Below are positions 1 to 7,259 of a stretch of 64,000 nucleotides of DNA, piece by piece. The stretch comes from Pelotomaculum sp. PtaB.Bin104 (GTDB lineage Bacteria > Bacillota > Desulfotomaculia > Desulfotomaculales > Pelotomaculaceae), in NCBI GenBank assembly GCA_002067205.1, contig MVQL01000210.1, positions 124,001 through 188,000 on the forward strand, read 5' to 3'. The position numbers were made by a program, and so were the translations under genes. The notes below the pieces were generated by a model, which worked only from the letters and a program-made list of their open reading frames with translations, did no database searches and was not told where the DNA came from. Position 1 is the first letter of the stretch. Each line of letters begins with the position of its first letter.

Positions 1-279
1 TTTAAACCAGTCAATAACCATTTCGTCAAAGGCCAGGTCTACAGATTCCAAAGCCTTGGGCACATATGTCATGCCGCCAAGTATACCGCTCACACAGCGA
101 GCCTCGGCGTCATCAAGCGTGACCATGGAAATACTGTCATCCGGGTCATCGTTGTCAAAGTGGTGCATTTCACGCCTACCGTCGTCATGAACCACTATAA
201 CCAGCTTATCACCACTGCGGGTGTTGATCAAAAATTTTCGCCCGATGCCGGGCAGATCGGTCTCTCTGATCATATGCAT
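1..279 (-). CDS. KhtT-like K+/H+ antiporter regulatory subunit (partial, 3' end outside window)
   Basis: Minus-strand reading frame open from an ATG at 279 to the window edge (93 codons, no stop). A GGAGG lies 6 nt upstream of the ATG. The N-terminus carries the [12 protein letters not shown] block followed by [15 protein letters not shown], which I recognise as the N-terminal domain of the KhtT/YhaT family. In that family this domain precedes a TrkA-C (RCK-C) nucleotide-binding domain and regulates a CPA2-type K+/H+ antiporter (KhtU) at the membrane. The RCK-C part and any antiporter gene would lie to the left of the window. A general TrkA-C protein is the alternative. Confidence 0.75.
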   Translation of the reverse strand, partial: MHMIRETDLPGIGRKFLINTRSGDKLVIVVHDDGRREMHHFDNDDPDDSISMVTLDDAEARCVSGILGGMTYVPKALESVDLAFDEMVIDWFK

Positions 280-746
280 TTTAATCCTCCTTGCCTTTGA
301 AGAAATCTCCATAAAATGCGGTCAGCACCCGGCGCTAGGCTTACACCTCAGGTCCGTCTGACATAATTTATTATAGCCTAAATACTGCTATATTTGCTAC
401 CAGCCTGCGCTACTTTGATATAAATATGATCGTTTCGGAAAATAAGGACTTCTTTGCGCTAAAGTGCAGGTTACGTTAGGAAGTCTCTTTCTTAATTATT
501 AATTATTGCATTCCATAGAGTCTGCCTTACAGGGGGACTTCTCTTCTCCTTACAATTTACCAAAGAATAATTAAAACGACAAATGAAATGCATTAATGAT
601 ATTGCTTTCGTAATCAGAATTAAAGATATTAACTTCCTTATACAGAATCGAAGGGAATTTTTTTTCGAGTCTAGGTAAAAAATAATTATAGCTAACATGG
701 AAATCATTCGGGGGATTTATTACAACTGAGGAACTGGTGGTGTCGA
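280..746. other. intergenic, no gene recognised
   Basis: This is an AT-rich 467-bp gap between the divergent khtT-like gene and the first DUF3231 gene. Short open frames here have no plausible composition or start signals. It must contain the promoters for both flanking genes, but I could not pick out a confident -35/-10 pair. I see nothing else in it. Confidence 0.6.
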
Positions 747-1283
747 ATGAACGAGACAAAGGTCATGATCAACCAATCCCCGCAGGTGGATGACCTGCAT
801 TTGGGAGATCTACTCAGCCTTTGGGACGTGGCTAGAAACAAGACCATCGGCCTAAGTATTCTGGCATTATTTTACAGGCAGGCCAGTGACCCAGAGCTGA
901 AATTTCTATTAAAAACTGGGACTGAAGCTGTTGTTTATAAACACATTAACAATATTCAAAAATTATTAAAGGGAAAAGGCTTTGATTTCCCTGCCGAACA
1001 AAATTGGTTGAAAAAGTTTGATGAAGATTCTTCGTTTCATATACCCCGCTCAATCATTGACGATGAGGAAATCGCCATCAGCCTAAGAGAAATCGTTAGA
1101 CTCACGCTAACCCTGGAAACCGAAGCCCTAAGGAACTCATCACAGCCGGCAGTCAGGAAACTGATGACCAGGGTCTTGGCAGACGACAATGAAATTTACG
1201 ACAAAATCATACAGCTGCAAATTAAGCATAGCTGGTCTGACTATCCACCACTTTTGTTACCGGAACAGCGAGTGAGCGGCTGA
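747..1283 (+). CDS. DUF3231 family protein, copy 1
   Basis: 178-aa, mostly helical soluble protein. The N-terminal LHLGDLLSLWDVAR block, the central alternating hydrophobic helices and the C-terminal W-x-PPPLLLP-like tail match the DUF3231 family as I know it (family members typically have an F/VWS block near the start and end in a WxxPPP motif). DUF3231 proteins are common in endospore formers and are thought to have a ferritin-like four-helix fold; their function is not established. The protein is a tandem paralogue of the next gene (26-nt gap), so the two are probably co-transcribed. No signal peptide or membrane segment is seen. CotF-like coat proteins are the alternative family. Confidence 0.7.
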   Translation: MNETKVMINQSPQVDDLHLGDLLSLWDVARNKTIGLSILALFYRQASDPELKFLLKTGTEAVVYKHINNIQKLLKGKGFDFPAEQNWLKKFDEDSSFHIPRSIIDDEEIAISLREIVRLTLTLETEALRNSSQPAVRKLMTRVLADDNEIYDKIIQLQIKHSWSDYPPLLLPEQRVSG

Positions 1284-1309
1284 TAATCAAGTGGATTAAG
1301 GGGGCACCT

Positions 1310-1828
1310 ATGAAACTGGTTAATATCTTGTTCAATAAGCAAGCGCAAGCAGATAAGCTGTATTTAGGCGACGCCACTGGACTGTGGTTTTTGGCCAGAA
1401 ACAAGGTTATAAATCTGCCAAACCTGATCATCTATTTAAAACAGGCTCAAGACTCCGAGTTGAAAAATTTCTTACAATTATACCTTGACGACAACATTAA
1501 GGTTATCACTCAAATCCAGAATTTGCTGAAGGATAAAGGATTTCACGCACCTGATGAACCATACTGGAAAGATATGCTTAATGATAATTCAGCATTCAAC
1601 ATCCCAAATACTATTTTAAACGACGAAAAAATTGCAAACAGTTTGATTGAGTTGCTCAGGCTCTCGTTAACTTTAATTGCAGAGGCCTTAAGAAACGCAG
1701 TGACAGAGAATCCCAGAGAAACAATTTACGATCTTCTTACAGAGGAGAATAATACATATGATCAATTAATCCGGCTCCGTGTGAAGAAAAATTGGTTTGC
1801 ACCTCCCCCCTTCCTGTCCCCGTTATAG
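1310..1828 (+). CDS. DUF3231 family protein, copy 2
   Basis: 172-aa paralogue of the gene just upstream. The alignable blocks run in the same order: LYLGDATGLWFLARNK near the start, a QAQDSELKNFLQ helix, a KDKGFHAPDEPYW loop, a LRLSLTLIAEALRN helix, and a C-terminal WFAPPPFLSP tail typical of DUF3231. The ATG at 1310 is preceded by a GGGGG-rich stretch. The pair looks like an old tandem duplication, since identity is moderate and spread over the whole length. A role in the spore is plausible from family distribution only. Confidence 0.7.
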   Translation: MKLVNILFNKQAQADKLYLGDATGLWFLARNKVINLPNLIIYLKQAQDSELKNFLQLYLDDNIKVITQIQNLLKDKGFHAPDEPYWKDMLNDNSAFNIPNTILNDEKIANSLIELLRLSLTLIAEALRNAVTENPRETIYDLLTEENNTYDQLIRLRVKKNWFAPPPFLSPL

Positions 1829-2108
1829 AAAAATTTTTTTAGCACCTTAATCAACGCTGTTGGTTTCCCCTGTAAAACTTAATGCTTTAAGAAAAAAAAA
1901 TTTATATTTTACTTATGCTTAAATTACCCTGTATTTACTAAGCGTTTCCCCCCCCGACGTAAACCTTGTAGTCTTGTACCCTTTAAATTATCTCAATAAA
2001 TTCGTATAAAAAAATAAGCATTGATTTTGATTGTAAATTATGGTAATTTAATTATATCAATCGCTCCGTTATTTAATTAAACAAAATAAAACTGAGAAGT
2101 GATAAATC

Positions 2109-2516
2109 TTGGGTAAAAGCGTCCCTTACATCCTGGTCGTTGACGATAATCCCGGCATACGCTTTTTACTGACGGAGGCATTAACCGGAAGTGGGTACAG
2201 GGTTGAAACAGCTGCCGGCGGGGCTGAAGCAATTAATCAGGTACACAACCTAACACCGGACCTTATTTTATTAGATGTCAAGATGCCCAAATTAAGCGGT
2301 CTGGAGACCCTGACTGAGATTCGCAAGCTAGTGCCGGACATACCCGTGATTATGATGACGGCATACACTGAAATGAATCAGGTGTGGCAGGCCATCGAAA
2401 CAGGTCAAGTTAATAATTTTTTAAAGAAGCCTTTTGATTTGTGTGAGCTGGAGGAGAGTATCAAAAACCTTCTTAGTAAGAACGGTCCTATGGATGGTGT
2501 TATTCATCCGGTTTAA
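2109..2516 (+). CDS. Spo0F-like single-domain response regulator
   Basis: 135-aa stand-alone receiver (CheY fold), starting at a TTG with GAGAAGTGAT upstream. The phosphorylation pocket is complete: acidic pair D12-D13, phospho-acceptor D56 in LLDVKMP, T84 and the K107-P108 pair. The DDNPGIRFLL and MMTAYTE stretches resemble Bacillus Spo0F (DDQYGIRILL, IMTAYGE), which relays phosphate from sensor kinases to Spo0B and Spo0A at sporulation onset. No output domain and no adjacent kinase is present, so this is an orphan receiver. It could equally be a generic CheY-like receiver, but the loop around D12 and the C-terminus favour the Spo0F group. Confidence 0.75.
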   Translation: MGKSVPYILVVDDNPGIRFLLTEALTGSGYRVETAAGGAEAINQVHNLTPDLILLDVKMPKLSGLETLTEIRKLVPDIPVIMMTAYTEMNQVWQAIETGQVNNFLKKPFDLCELEESIKNLLSKNGPMDGVIHPV

Positions 2517-2655
2517 TCAGACCCGGCTGCAATTACCCGCCATGGATGCGGTTCCAAGCAGCGTATGACAATATCATGAGTGAAATGACTGAATCGGATT
2601 AACAACTTTCGGAGAATTAAGACCGCCCTTTTTATATTAATACAGCAATTACGGG

Positions 2656-2698
2656 AAAAAGATGCTCAAGTTATTACTTACTAAGCGTCTTTTTTATT
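2656..2698 (+). terminator. rho-independent terminator candidate after the receiver gene
   Basis: The left arm AAAAAGATGCT (2656-2666) pairs with AGCGTCTTTTTT (2684-2695) apart from one mismatch, with a loop of about 17 nt, and the right arm runs straight into a T tract. It is 140 nt past the receiver stop codon. The stem is A/T rich, so strength is uncertain. Confidence 0.45.
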
Positions 2699-2933
2699 TG
2701 TCTAAAAAATTCATCCTTTTTACTGGGCGGGCTTAACTATTATCAGTCTTGTTGTTCGATAATTTACCCAATCCGCCATATCCTCATGAAATGCGCTGTG
2801 TCGTTATTCTTCCTGCGCACCCAATTGATCTAGCCTGGGCCACGGAATATTGGGCTATACGATATCTGAATCCTTTGGGTCCAGCTTCACTTTTCCATCA
2901 ATCGTCAAATGTATGAAGGATTTTCCTTCGTTT

Positions 2934-2940
2934 TGTCGAA
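2934..2940 (+). promoter_or_regulatory. possible Spo0A box
   Basis: TGTCGAA within TTTTGTCGAAAG matches the known 0A-box core (TGNCGAA) bound by phosphorylated Spo0A. It lies about 150 bp before the start of the secreted NlpC/P60 hydrolase, a class of gene often under sporulation control. A heptamer occurs often by chance, so this is suggestive only. Confidence 0.35.
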
Positions 2941-2997
2941 AGTTATTATTGTAATCTGACAATATTGTGGTGAAAGGAGGGGGGTCATTATCCTTCT

Positions 2998-3048
2998 TCG
3001 AAAAGCACAAGCCCCACTATAAATGAAATTTTTGCTTGCGCTTTTCGA
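2998..3048 (+). promoter_or_regulatory. 15-bp hairpin in the leader of the NlpC/P60 gene
   Basis: TCGAAAAGCACAAGC (2998-3012) is the inverted complement of GCTTGCGCTTTTCGA (3034-3048) with one mismatch, around a 21-nt loop. The 3' side ends 27 nt before the ribosome binding site of the hydrolase. No T tract follows, so it looks like an mRNA-stability, processing or protein-binding element, or a palindromic operator, more than a terminator. Confidence 0.5.
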
Positions 3049-3087
3049 CCTAGGGTAATTCAATCAATTATCGTGGAAGGAGTGTAT

Positions 3088-4023
3088 ATGTTAAAAAACA
3101 GTAAAAGCATTTTATTTACATTAGTTCTTACTCTTATGCTGGCCATTATTATCCCGGCCACAGGCGCTTACGCAGAGCAAACTATGCTGCAGCAGGGCGC
3201 AATCGGTAATGAAGTGGTTCAACTGCAAGGGCAATTGCAGAAACTTGGATACTACTCTGGCCCCATTGATGGAGATTTCGGCCCGGCCACTCACAGCGCG
3301 GTGCTAAGCTTTCAAAAAGATCGTGGTCTGGTATGCGATGGTATTGCCGGTCAGGCAACTCTCCAGGCCCTCCAGAAACCGAATATGGCCAACAGCACTG
3401 CGATCAACAAAACCACCGGCGCTCAGGCAGGTTCGCCAATGTCCGCTAACGAAGTGCTTCAGCTGCAAACCAGGCTAAAGGCGCTTGGATATTACCAGGG
3501 CAGCCTGGACGGTGATTTCGGCCCGCTGACCAGTAGGGCTGTGGTCGATTTTCAATCCAACAATGGCCTTGTGGCTGATGGTGTGGTTGGCCCGGCGACA
3601 CTCGGTGCATTACAGGGTGCTGCCCCCGCCACGGTCAGCCGTGGCTCAAGCCTGAACCGTAAAGGTGAGACAGCTGTATCACTGGCAAGAAAATATCTGG
3701 GCACCCGCTATGTTTGGTCTGGCTCCTCACCAGGAGGCTTTGACTGCTCAGGGTTTACCACCTATGTGTACAAGCAGTTGGGGGTCAGTTTACCCCGCAC
3801 AGCCAGTGAGCAATTTAACACCGGTGTCAGAGTGAAAAAGCCGGCGGCAGGAGATTTGGTTTTCTTCACCACCTATCAGCGCGGGGCATCTCATGTTGGA
3901 ATTTGTATCGGTAATAATCAGTTTATCCATGCCAGTTCTGGAGCCGGCAAAGTGGTCATTACATCACTTTCTGATGGGTATTACAGCAGCCGGTACCTTG
4001 GTGCACGCAGGATATTTAACTAA
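3088..4023 (+). CDS. secreted NlpC/P60 peptidoglycan hydrolase with two PG-binding domains
   Basis: Cell-wall D,L-endopeptidase, predicted 311 aa. The start is the ATG at 3088, 5 nt after GGAAGGAG; an in-frame GTG at 3073 lies upstream of that Shine-Dalgarno and is unlikely. A signal peptide (about residues 1-29: positive N-terminus, long hydrophobic core, cleavage after AYA) directs export. Two PG_binding_1 domains follow (about residues 36-93 and 121-175), each with the LGYYxGxxDGDFGPxT signature. The NlpC/P60 domain starts near residue 195, with catalytic Cys220 in FDCSGF, His269 in SHVGI and His281 in FIHASS. This family cleaves gamma-D-Glu-diaminopimelate bonds in peptide stems, and such enzymes act in growth, separation or spore/cortex remodelling. 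It is a stand-alone gene followed by a terminator. Confidence 0.93.
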   Translation: MLKNSKSILFTLVLTLMLAIIIPATGAYAEQTMLQQGAIGNEVVQLQGQLQKLGYYSGPIDGDFGPATHSAVLSFQKDRGLVCDGIAGQATLQALQKPNMANSTAINKTTGAQAGSPMSANEVLQLQTRLKALGYYQGSLDGDFGPLTSRAVVDFQSNNGLVADGVVGPATLGALQGAAPATVSRGSSLNRKGETAVSLARKYLGTRYVWSGSSPGGFDCSGFTTYVYKQLGVSLPRTASEQFNTGVRVKKPAAGDLVFFTTYQRGASHVGICIGNNQFIHASSGAGKVVITSLSDGYYSSRYLGARRIFN

Positions 4024-4359
4024 ACCGAGATAACTAACTATTTGATCCAACAAGAAGCCTGGGTGCAATAAATGCTCCAGGCTTCCCGATTACTTTCATT
4101 TTGGTACAGGCAGCTATGGTTGCTACAGTGTCATGAATCCTACCGGCATCGCATCGGATTTTACTTACTGGCACAAGCTGTGTTCGGCTCTATACTCCTG
4201 CATGCTATCAACAGCGATGGCAAATAACTTAATCACGATCAGAAAAACCAGCAAGTAATGCTGCTCAGATAAACATCTTTTCAGCTACACTCATATTTGT
4301 TAAAGCATAATATACATCTTCCAAATTTTATATAAAAAAACCCTATAAAGGGCTTGACG
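4024..4359. other. intergenic, only a terminator seen
   Basis: A 336-bp AT-rich spacer between the convergent NlpC/P60 and small unknown genes. It holds the terminator near 4054. I see no gene in the remainder. Confidence 0.6.
4054..4097 (+). terminator. terminator of the NlpC/P60 gene
   Basis: A perfect 9-bp inverted repeat, GAAGCCTGG (4054-4062) and CCAGGCTTC (4077-4085), closes a 14-nt loop and is followed by a T-rich though interrupted tract. It begins 31 nt after the stop codon. Confidence 0.7.
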
Positions 4360-4602
4360 TTAAGTTAAATAGTTTTTTCTCTTTAACCTTAAAGCTTTTT
4401 CTGTAAGCCTGCAATTAATTTTCATCCCAATCCCCGTAACCTCGAGCTCAGAAGACAGCTCAATATACCCATTCGTTGCCAGTGACAGTAAAGCCTTTTT
4501 CACCAACTGGATTTGCGCACTTTGCATTTGGGTGATCACTCCGTCAACCACACCATCGCTTTCTTGCGAAAGCAGAAAGTTCAACATTGCTTCTTTATTC
4601 AT
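4360..4602 (-). CDS. small hypothetical protein, possibly DNA-binding
   Basis: Predicted 80-aa protein starting at the ATG at 4602, which has a GGGGG-rich Shine-Dalgarno-like stretch upstream. A longer frame back to 4701 adds an unlikely hydrophobic-cationic leader. The protein is helix-rich at the N-terminus (NKEAMLNFLLSQ), then has LLSLATNGYIELS and ends in a lysine/arginine-rich helix. That layout resembles a compact winged-helix or helix-turn-helix regulator, but I recognise no family and see no decisive motif. It stands alone, 219 nt downstream of the universal stress protein on the same strand. Confidence 0.5.
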   Translation of the reverse strand: MNKEAMLNFLLSQESDGVVDGVITQMQSAQIQLVKKALLSLATNGYIELSSELEVTGIGMKINCRLTEKALRLKRKNYLT

Positions 4603-4820
4603 TATCCCAGCCCCCTTGCCATTTAAATATTCAACAAAAAAAGACCGTATCCTGCAAGGAACGGGCAGGTTAAAATTAAGGTTTAAGCATATAAAATTCA
4701 CCCGGCTGTACTATCAAATTAGCCGGTTCAAATTTTAATAGGGATTTTCTCATTAAACTTCCACGGTGAATCGTGCCGACTTGAATTATACGACCTGATC
4801 ACCGTGGATTTGAAAATATA

Positions 4821-5249
4821 TTATTTAATAACCATCACTTTACAAGGTGCATTTTGAACTACATAACTGGAAACACTTCCTAGGAACATTTTGTTAATGG
4901 AGCTACGGTTGCTGGACCCCATGATCGCCAGATCAATTTTCTCTTTTTCAATATATTTAACTATAGTCTCACCGGGAACACCACTCAAAACCTCTGTTTT
5001 AACTTCGATTCCATCTTTTCTCGCCCTTTCCGCAACTTCCTCCATTGCTCCCACAATTCTATTGCGGGTTTCGTCATCAATGCTTTTAATCACTGAAACT
5101 TCACTAAAAGTCAAATTATAGCTAGATAAATTAATAGTTGTAACAATGCTAATTTTTGATTTGTAAATTTCCGCCATCTCGATAGCCATATCCAAAGCTC
5201 TTTTAGCTTGTTCCCCGTTATCGAAAGCCACTAGAATTTTATTAAACAT
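4821..5249 (-). CDS. universal stress protein, UspA family
   Basis: 142-aa single Usp domain (Rossmann-like alpha/beta). It begins FNKILVAFDNGE with the conserved early Asp, and ends with the nucleotide-loop region MGSSNRSSINKMFLGSVS and the final strand CKVMVIK. ATP-binding members carry G-2X-G-9X-G(S/T). Here the spacing is kept but the second glycine is Asn (G-S-S-N-9X-G-S), so ATP binding may be weakened. UspA proteins accumulate in starvation and redox stress as cytoplasmic dimers. The gene appears monocistronic. Confidence 0.9.
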   Translation of the reverse strand: MFNKILVAFDNGEQAKRALDMAIEMAEIYKSKISIVTTINLSSYNLTFSEVSVIKSIDDETRNRIVGAMEEVAERARKDGIEVKTEVLSGVPGETIVKYIEKEKIDLAIMGSSNRSSINKMFLGSVSSYVVQNAPCKVMVIK

Positions 5250-5418
5250 ATGAATACACCCCTCTTATATTATTTTAATTGAAAGAACTTCTACAATACC
5301 TCGTAAATTCCTGCCAAAGTAACAGAAGATTTGATATATTTAAAAACTATTCTCCTGAAGTTCATTTCCCTAAAAAATTAATAGGCAGGCCTGAATTACC
5401 TGCCTATTAATGTTAATT

Positions 5419-5495
5419 TGGTCGGGATGACACGACTTGAACGTGCGACCTCACGGTCCCGAACCGTGCGCTCTACCAAACTGAGCTACATCCCG
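5419..5495 (-). tRNA. tRNA-Pro(CGG), copy A
   Basis: 77-nt cloverleaf on the minus strand with encoded CCA. The acceptor pairs CGGGATG with CATCCCG, the D-arm is GCTC/GAGC, the anticodon stem is CACGG/CCGTG with loop TTCGGGA (anticodon CGG, proline), and the T-arm carries TTCAAGT. The same sequence occurs at 41480-41556, and identity covers 80 nt including 3 nt beyond the 5' end. The two copies bracket the eCIS region in direct orientation, so this copy may mark one end of an island. Confidence 0.95.
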
Positions 5496-5551
5496 AAAAA
5501 TTCTACTTAGAAACAACCTAGACCACTTGAATCGGTTCTGTCATTACTACA

Positions 5552-5565
5552 AGTATAAAGTGGTC
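5552..5565. repeat. 14-bp inverted repeat, left copy
   Basis: AGTATAAAGTGGTC here is the exact reverse complement of GACCACTTTATACT at 41436-41449. Further ACCACTT/AAGTGGT motifs lie at about 5521 and 5580. The left and right copies sit just inside the two tRNA-Pro genes, so they could be recombinase sites or the termini of an element. Confidence 0.55.
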
Positions 5566-6022
5566 TTTTAAAAGAATCAAGTGGTTAATATTTATTATGG
5601 TTATAGTTAGTGTTAGGGTTTCCTAAAATATATGTGGAGACTGGATGAACAATCCTGGCCAAGGGCTAACATTCTAAATCAGAACTTTACAGAAATCGGG
5701 GTAGATGTGTCCACAAGCTACAAAGGGTATGGTTATTTGTGGTTACAAGAATCTGCCCATAGAAAACTGTTTGAAAAAGTCAAGAAAGCGCACACCCAAA
5801 ACATCGGTACAATGTGGCAAATAGGCTCCGTCGGCGAAACTGCAAGAGACGGTAAGAATGCGGGGGTCAAGGGGCCGCTCCGTACACCCCTCTCTCACCA
5901 GAATGCGTCTTCAAAATTAATCATGTACAGGTATGAGCATAACCGCTGCAAGTCCAGCCCATCTTTACTGAGAAAAGATTGCAGCCATGTTCAGGTTCAA
6001 GCAACAAGCAGTGACCGGCAGC

Positions 6023-6277
6023 CTACCAGTTAGCGCGCATGGGCTGTAATTCAATTACTTTGCCGGCCACCGTGTAAACAGTCGGTTTAAGTTCTTGCAT
6101 GTATGTCAGAATTTCGTTTTGCCTTTCCCTTACCTGCCGCAGCAGGGGTCTTGCTTCCTCTGGGGTCCGTTCTACTGGCCAGGGCAGCCTTACCTATACC
6201 CGGCCAGCATCAGCAAAAACATTAACTCCATAACTGTCTAACTGTTCAATTAGGTTAGAATGGTATGCCACTTGCAT
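6023..6277 (-). pseudogene. small gene interrupted by an in-frame TAG
   Basis: Reading from the ATG at 6277, an 85-codon frame begins MQVAYHSNLIEQLDSYGVNV, meets a TAG at codon 28 (6194-6196) and continues in the same frame with sensible composition (RLPWPVERTPEEARP, then a charged helix) to the stop at 6023. The continuity suggests a recently inactivated small gene or a cryptic readthrough. I do not recognise the family. It lies directly downstream of the eCIS operon. Confidence 0.4.
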
Positions 6278-6357
6278 CTAGCACCACCCCGGAATTAGAT
6301 TTTTCTCACAGTTCCCCGTCATTGTAGCGATTTTATCTCCGCAATAAATATCACTGA

Positions 6358-7254
6358 TTAAACCTGACAACCAAACCTGGTAAAATAACAATCATCATCC
6401 CGGCTGCGCAGTTTGATCAACTCCCTGCGTTTTTCGGAAACATCACTGCCTGCCAGCCACACCATAATTTTCCCGAAACCGGACATTCCTCTATAATGGT
6501 CAATAATCCGCCCTGCCCTCTCACTGTTAAAATGGAGCAGGGCCATTCGCAAGCGGTTGTATATCACCTCCGGCACTTCCACGTGATAGGGATGGCTTTT
6601 CCGAAAGAGATGGTACACTACGGCTTTAGGCTGCAAAACACAATCATATCCCATCAACCAGGTGCGCAGACTTATCTCCAGGTCTTCGCTTCCCCATTTG
6701 GTCATACCACTTTCGTATCCGCCAATCCTTTCAAAAATCCGCCTTCTGATTACCTGGCAGCCGCCGGGAAGAATCGGAACCGGATAAGGATTGTCAGACT
6801 GTCGGGGCAGCCAGTCCATTTCAAGACTGATGCCCCGCCAGGTACCGCCGAAACCCATTGGACCTTTGGTCTCGCTGAGACTGGCGAAAACTGGTCCAAC
6901 CATTCCGATATGCAGGTCATTTAGGGGCTCAATTAAAGCCTCTAACCATCCGGGGGGTGTATAAGTATGCCCATCAAGAAATACGAATATTTCTCCCGCT
7001 GCCGCCTGAGCCCCCAAGTTCCGGCCCCCAGCGACACCTAAACCGGGAGTTCTGATGAAAACAACCCGGTTTTCCTGTCTAAAACAAGCGGCAACGTTGT
7101 CACCGCTGCCGTCAGTGGAACCGTCATCCACTACCACTACTTCAAAATTGACACCTATGGTATTTGTCCATATACAGTTGACGGTATCTATGAGGTTATT
7201 GCCTTCATTACAGGCCGATATGATTATGCTTACTTTTTCTTGCTCCATACACAT
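6358..7254 (-). CDS. family 2 glycosyltransferase, last gene of the eCIS operon
   Basis: 298-aa soluble GT-A enzyme. N-terminal VSIIISACNEG, donor-site VVVDDGSTDGS (D43-D44) and FLDGHT (a DxH variant of the metal-binding DxD) are present, followed by the acceptor region WGSEDLEISLRTWLMGYD and a His-containing VVYHLFRKSHPYH. The ED-x-EIS and HLFR features resemble polypeptide GalNAc-transferase-like GT2 enzymes, which transfer sugars to Ser/Thr. The start is ATG 7254, or ATG 7248 with better Shine-Dalgarno spacing, only about 5 nt after the fibre-like gene. That fibre carries a Pro-Thr repeat, so an obvious inference is that this enzyme glycosylates the fibre. A surface-polysaccharide role remains possible. 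Confidence 0.85.
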   Translation of the reverse strand: MCMEQEKVSIIISACNEGNNLIDTVNCIWTNTIGVNFEVVVVDDGSTDGSGDNVAACFRQENRVVFIRTPGLGVAGGRNLGAQAAAGEIFVFLDGHTYTPPGWLEALIEPLNDLHIGMVGPVFASLSETKGPMGFGGTWRGISLEMDWLPRQSDNPYPVPILPGGCQVIRRRIFERIGGYESGMTKWGSEDLEISLRTWLMGYDCVLQPKAVVYHLFRKSHPYHVEVPEVIYNRLRMALLHFNSERAGRIIDHYRGMSGFGKIMVWLAGSDVSEKRRELIKLRSRDDDCYFTRFGCQV

Positions 7255-7259
7255 CCTGC

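Larger units (their letters stand above)
2517..3087. other. intergenic with terminator-like, 0A-box-like and hairpin elements
   Basis: A 571-bp gap between the receiver gene and the NlpC/P60 hydrolase. It holds a terminator-like inverted repeat (2656-2695), a TGTCGAA heptamer resembling a Spo0A box (2934-2940) and a long near-perfect hairpin in the hydrolase leader (2998-3048); each is listed separately. No other gene is evident. Confidence 0.6.
5499..6357. other. decayed intergenic region beside tRNA-Pro copy A
   Basis: This 859-bp stretch holds three copies of an ACCACTT/AAGTGGT motif just inside the tRNA (5521-5587), an open plus-strand frame (5632-6033) whose product I cannot relate to any family and whose composition drifts along its length, and a minus-strand frame broken by an in-frame TAG (6023-6277). 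It looks like a graveyard at the end of a mobile region. Confidence 0.5.

Noticed and set aside
2700..3072. c-di-AMP (ydaO) riboswitch before the NlpC/P60 gene
   Set aside because: Such hydrolases often have one, but I could not find its conserved core words here; only a simple hairpin is seen.
5632..6033. Possible 133-aa gene on the plus strand
   Set aside because: No recognisable family, uneven composition along its length and overlap with the interrupted minus-strand frame; kept only as part of the decayed region.
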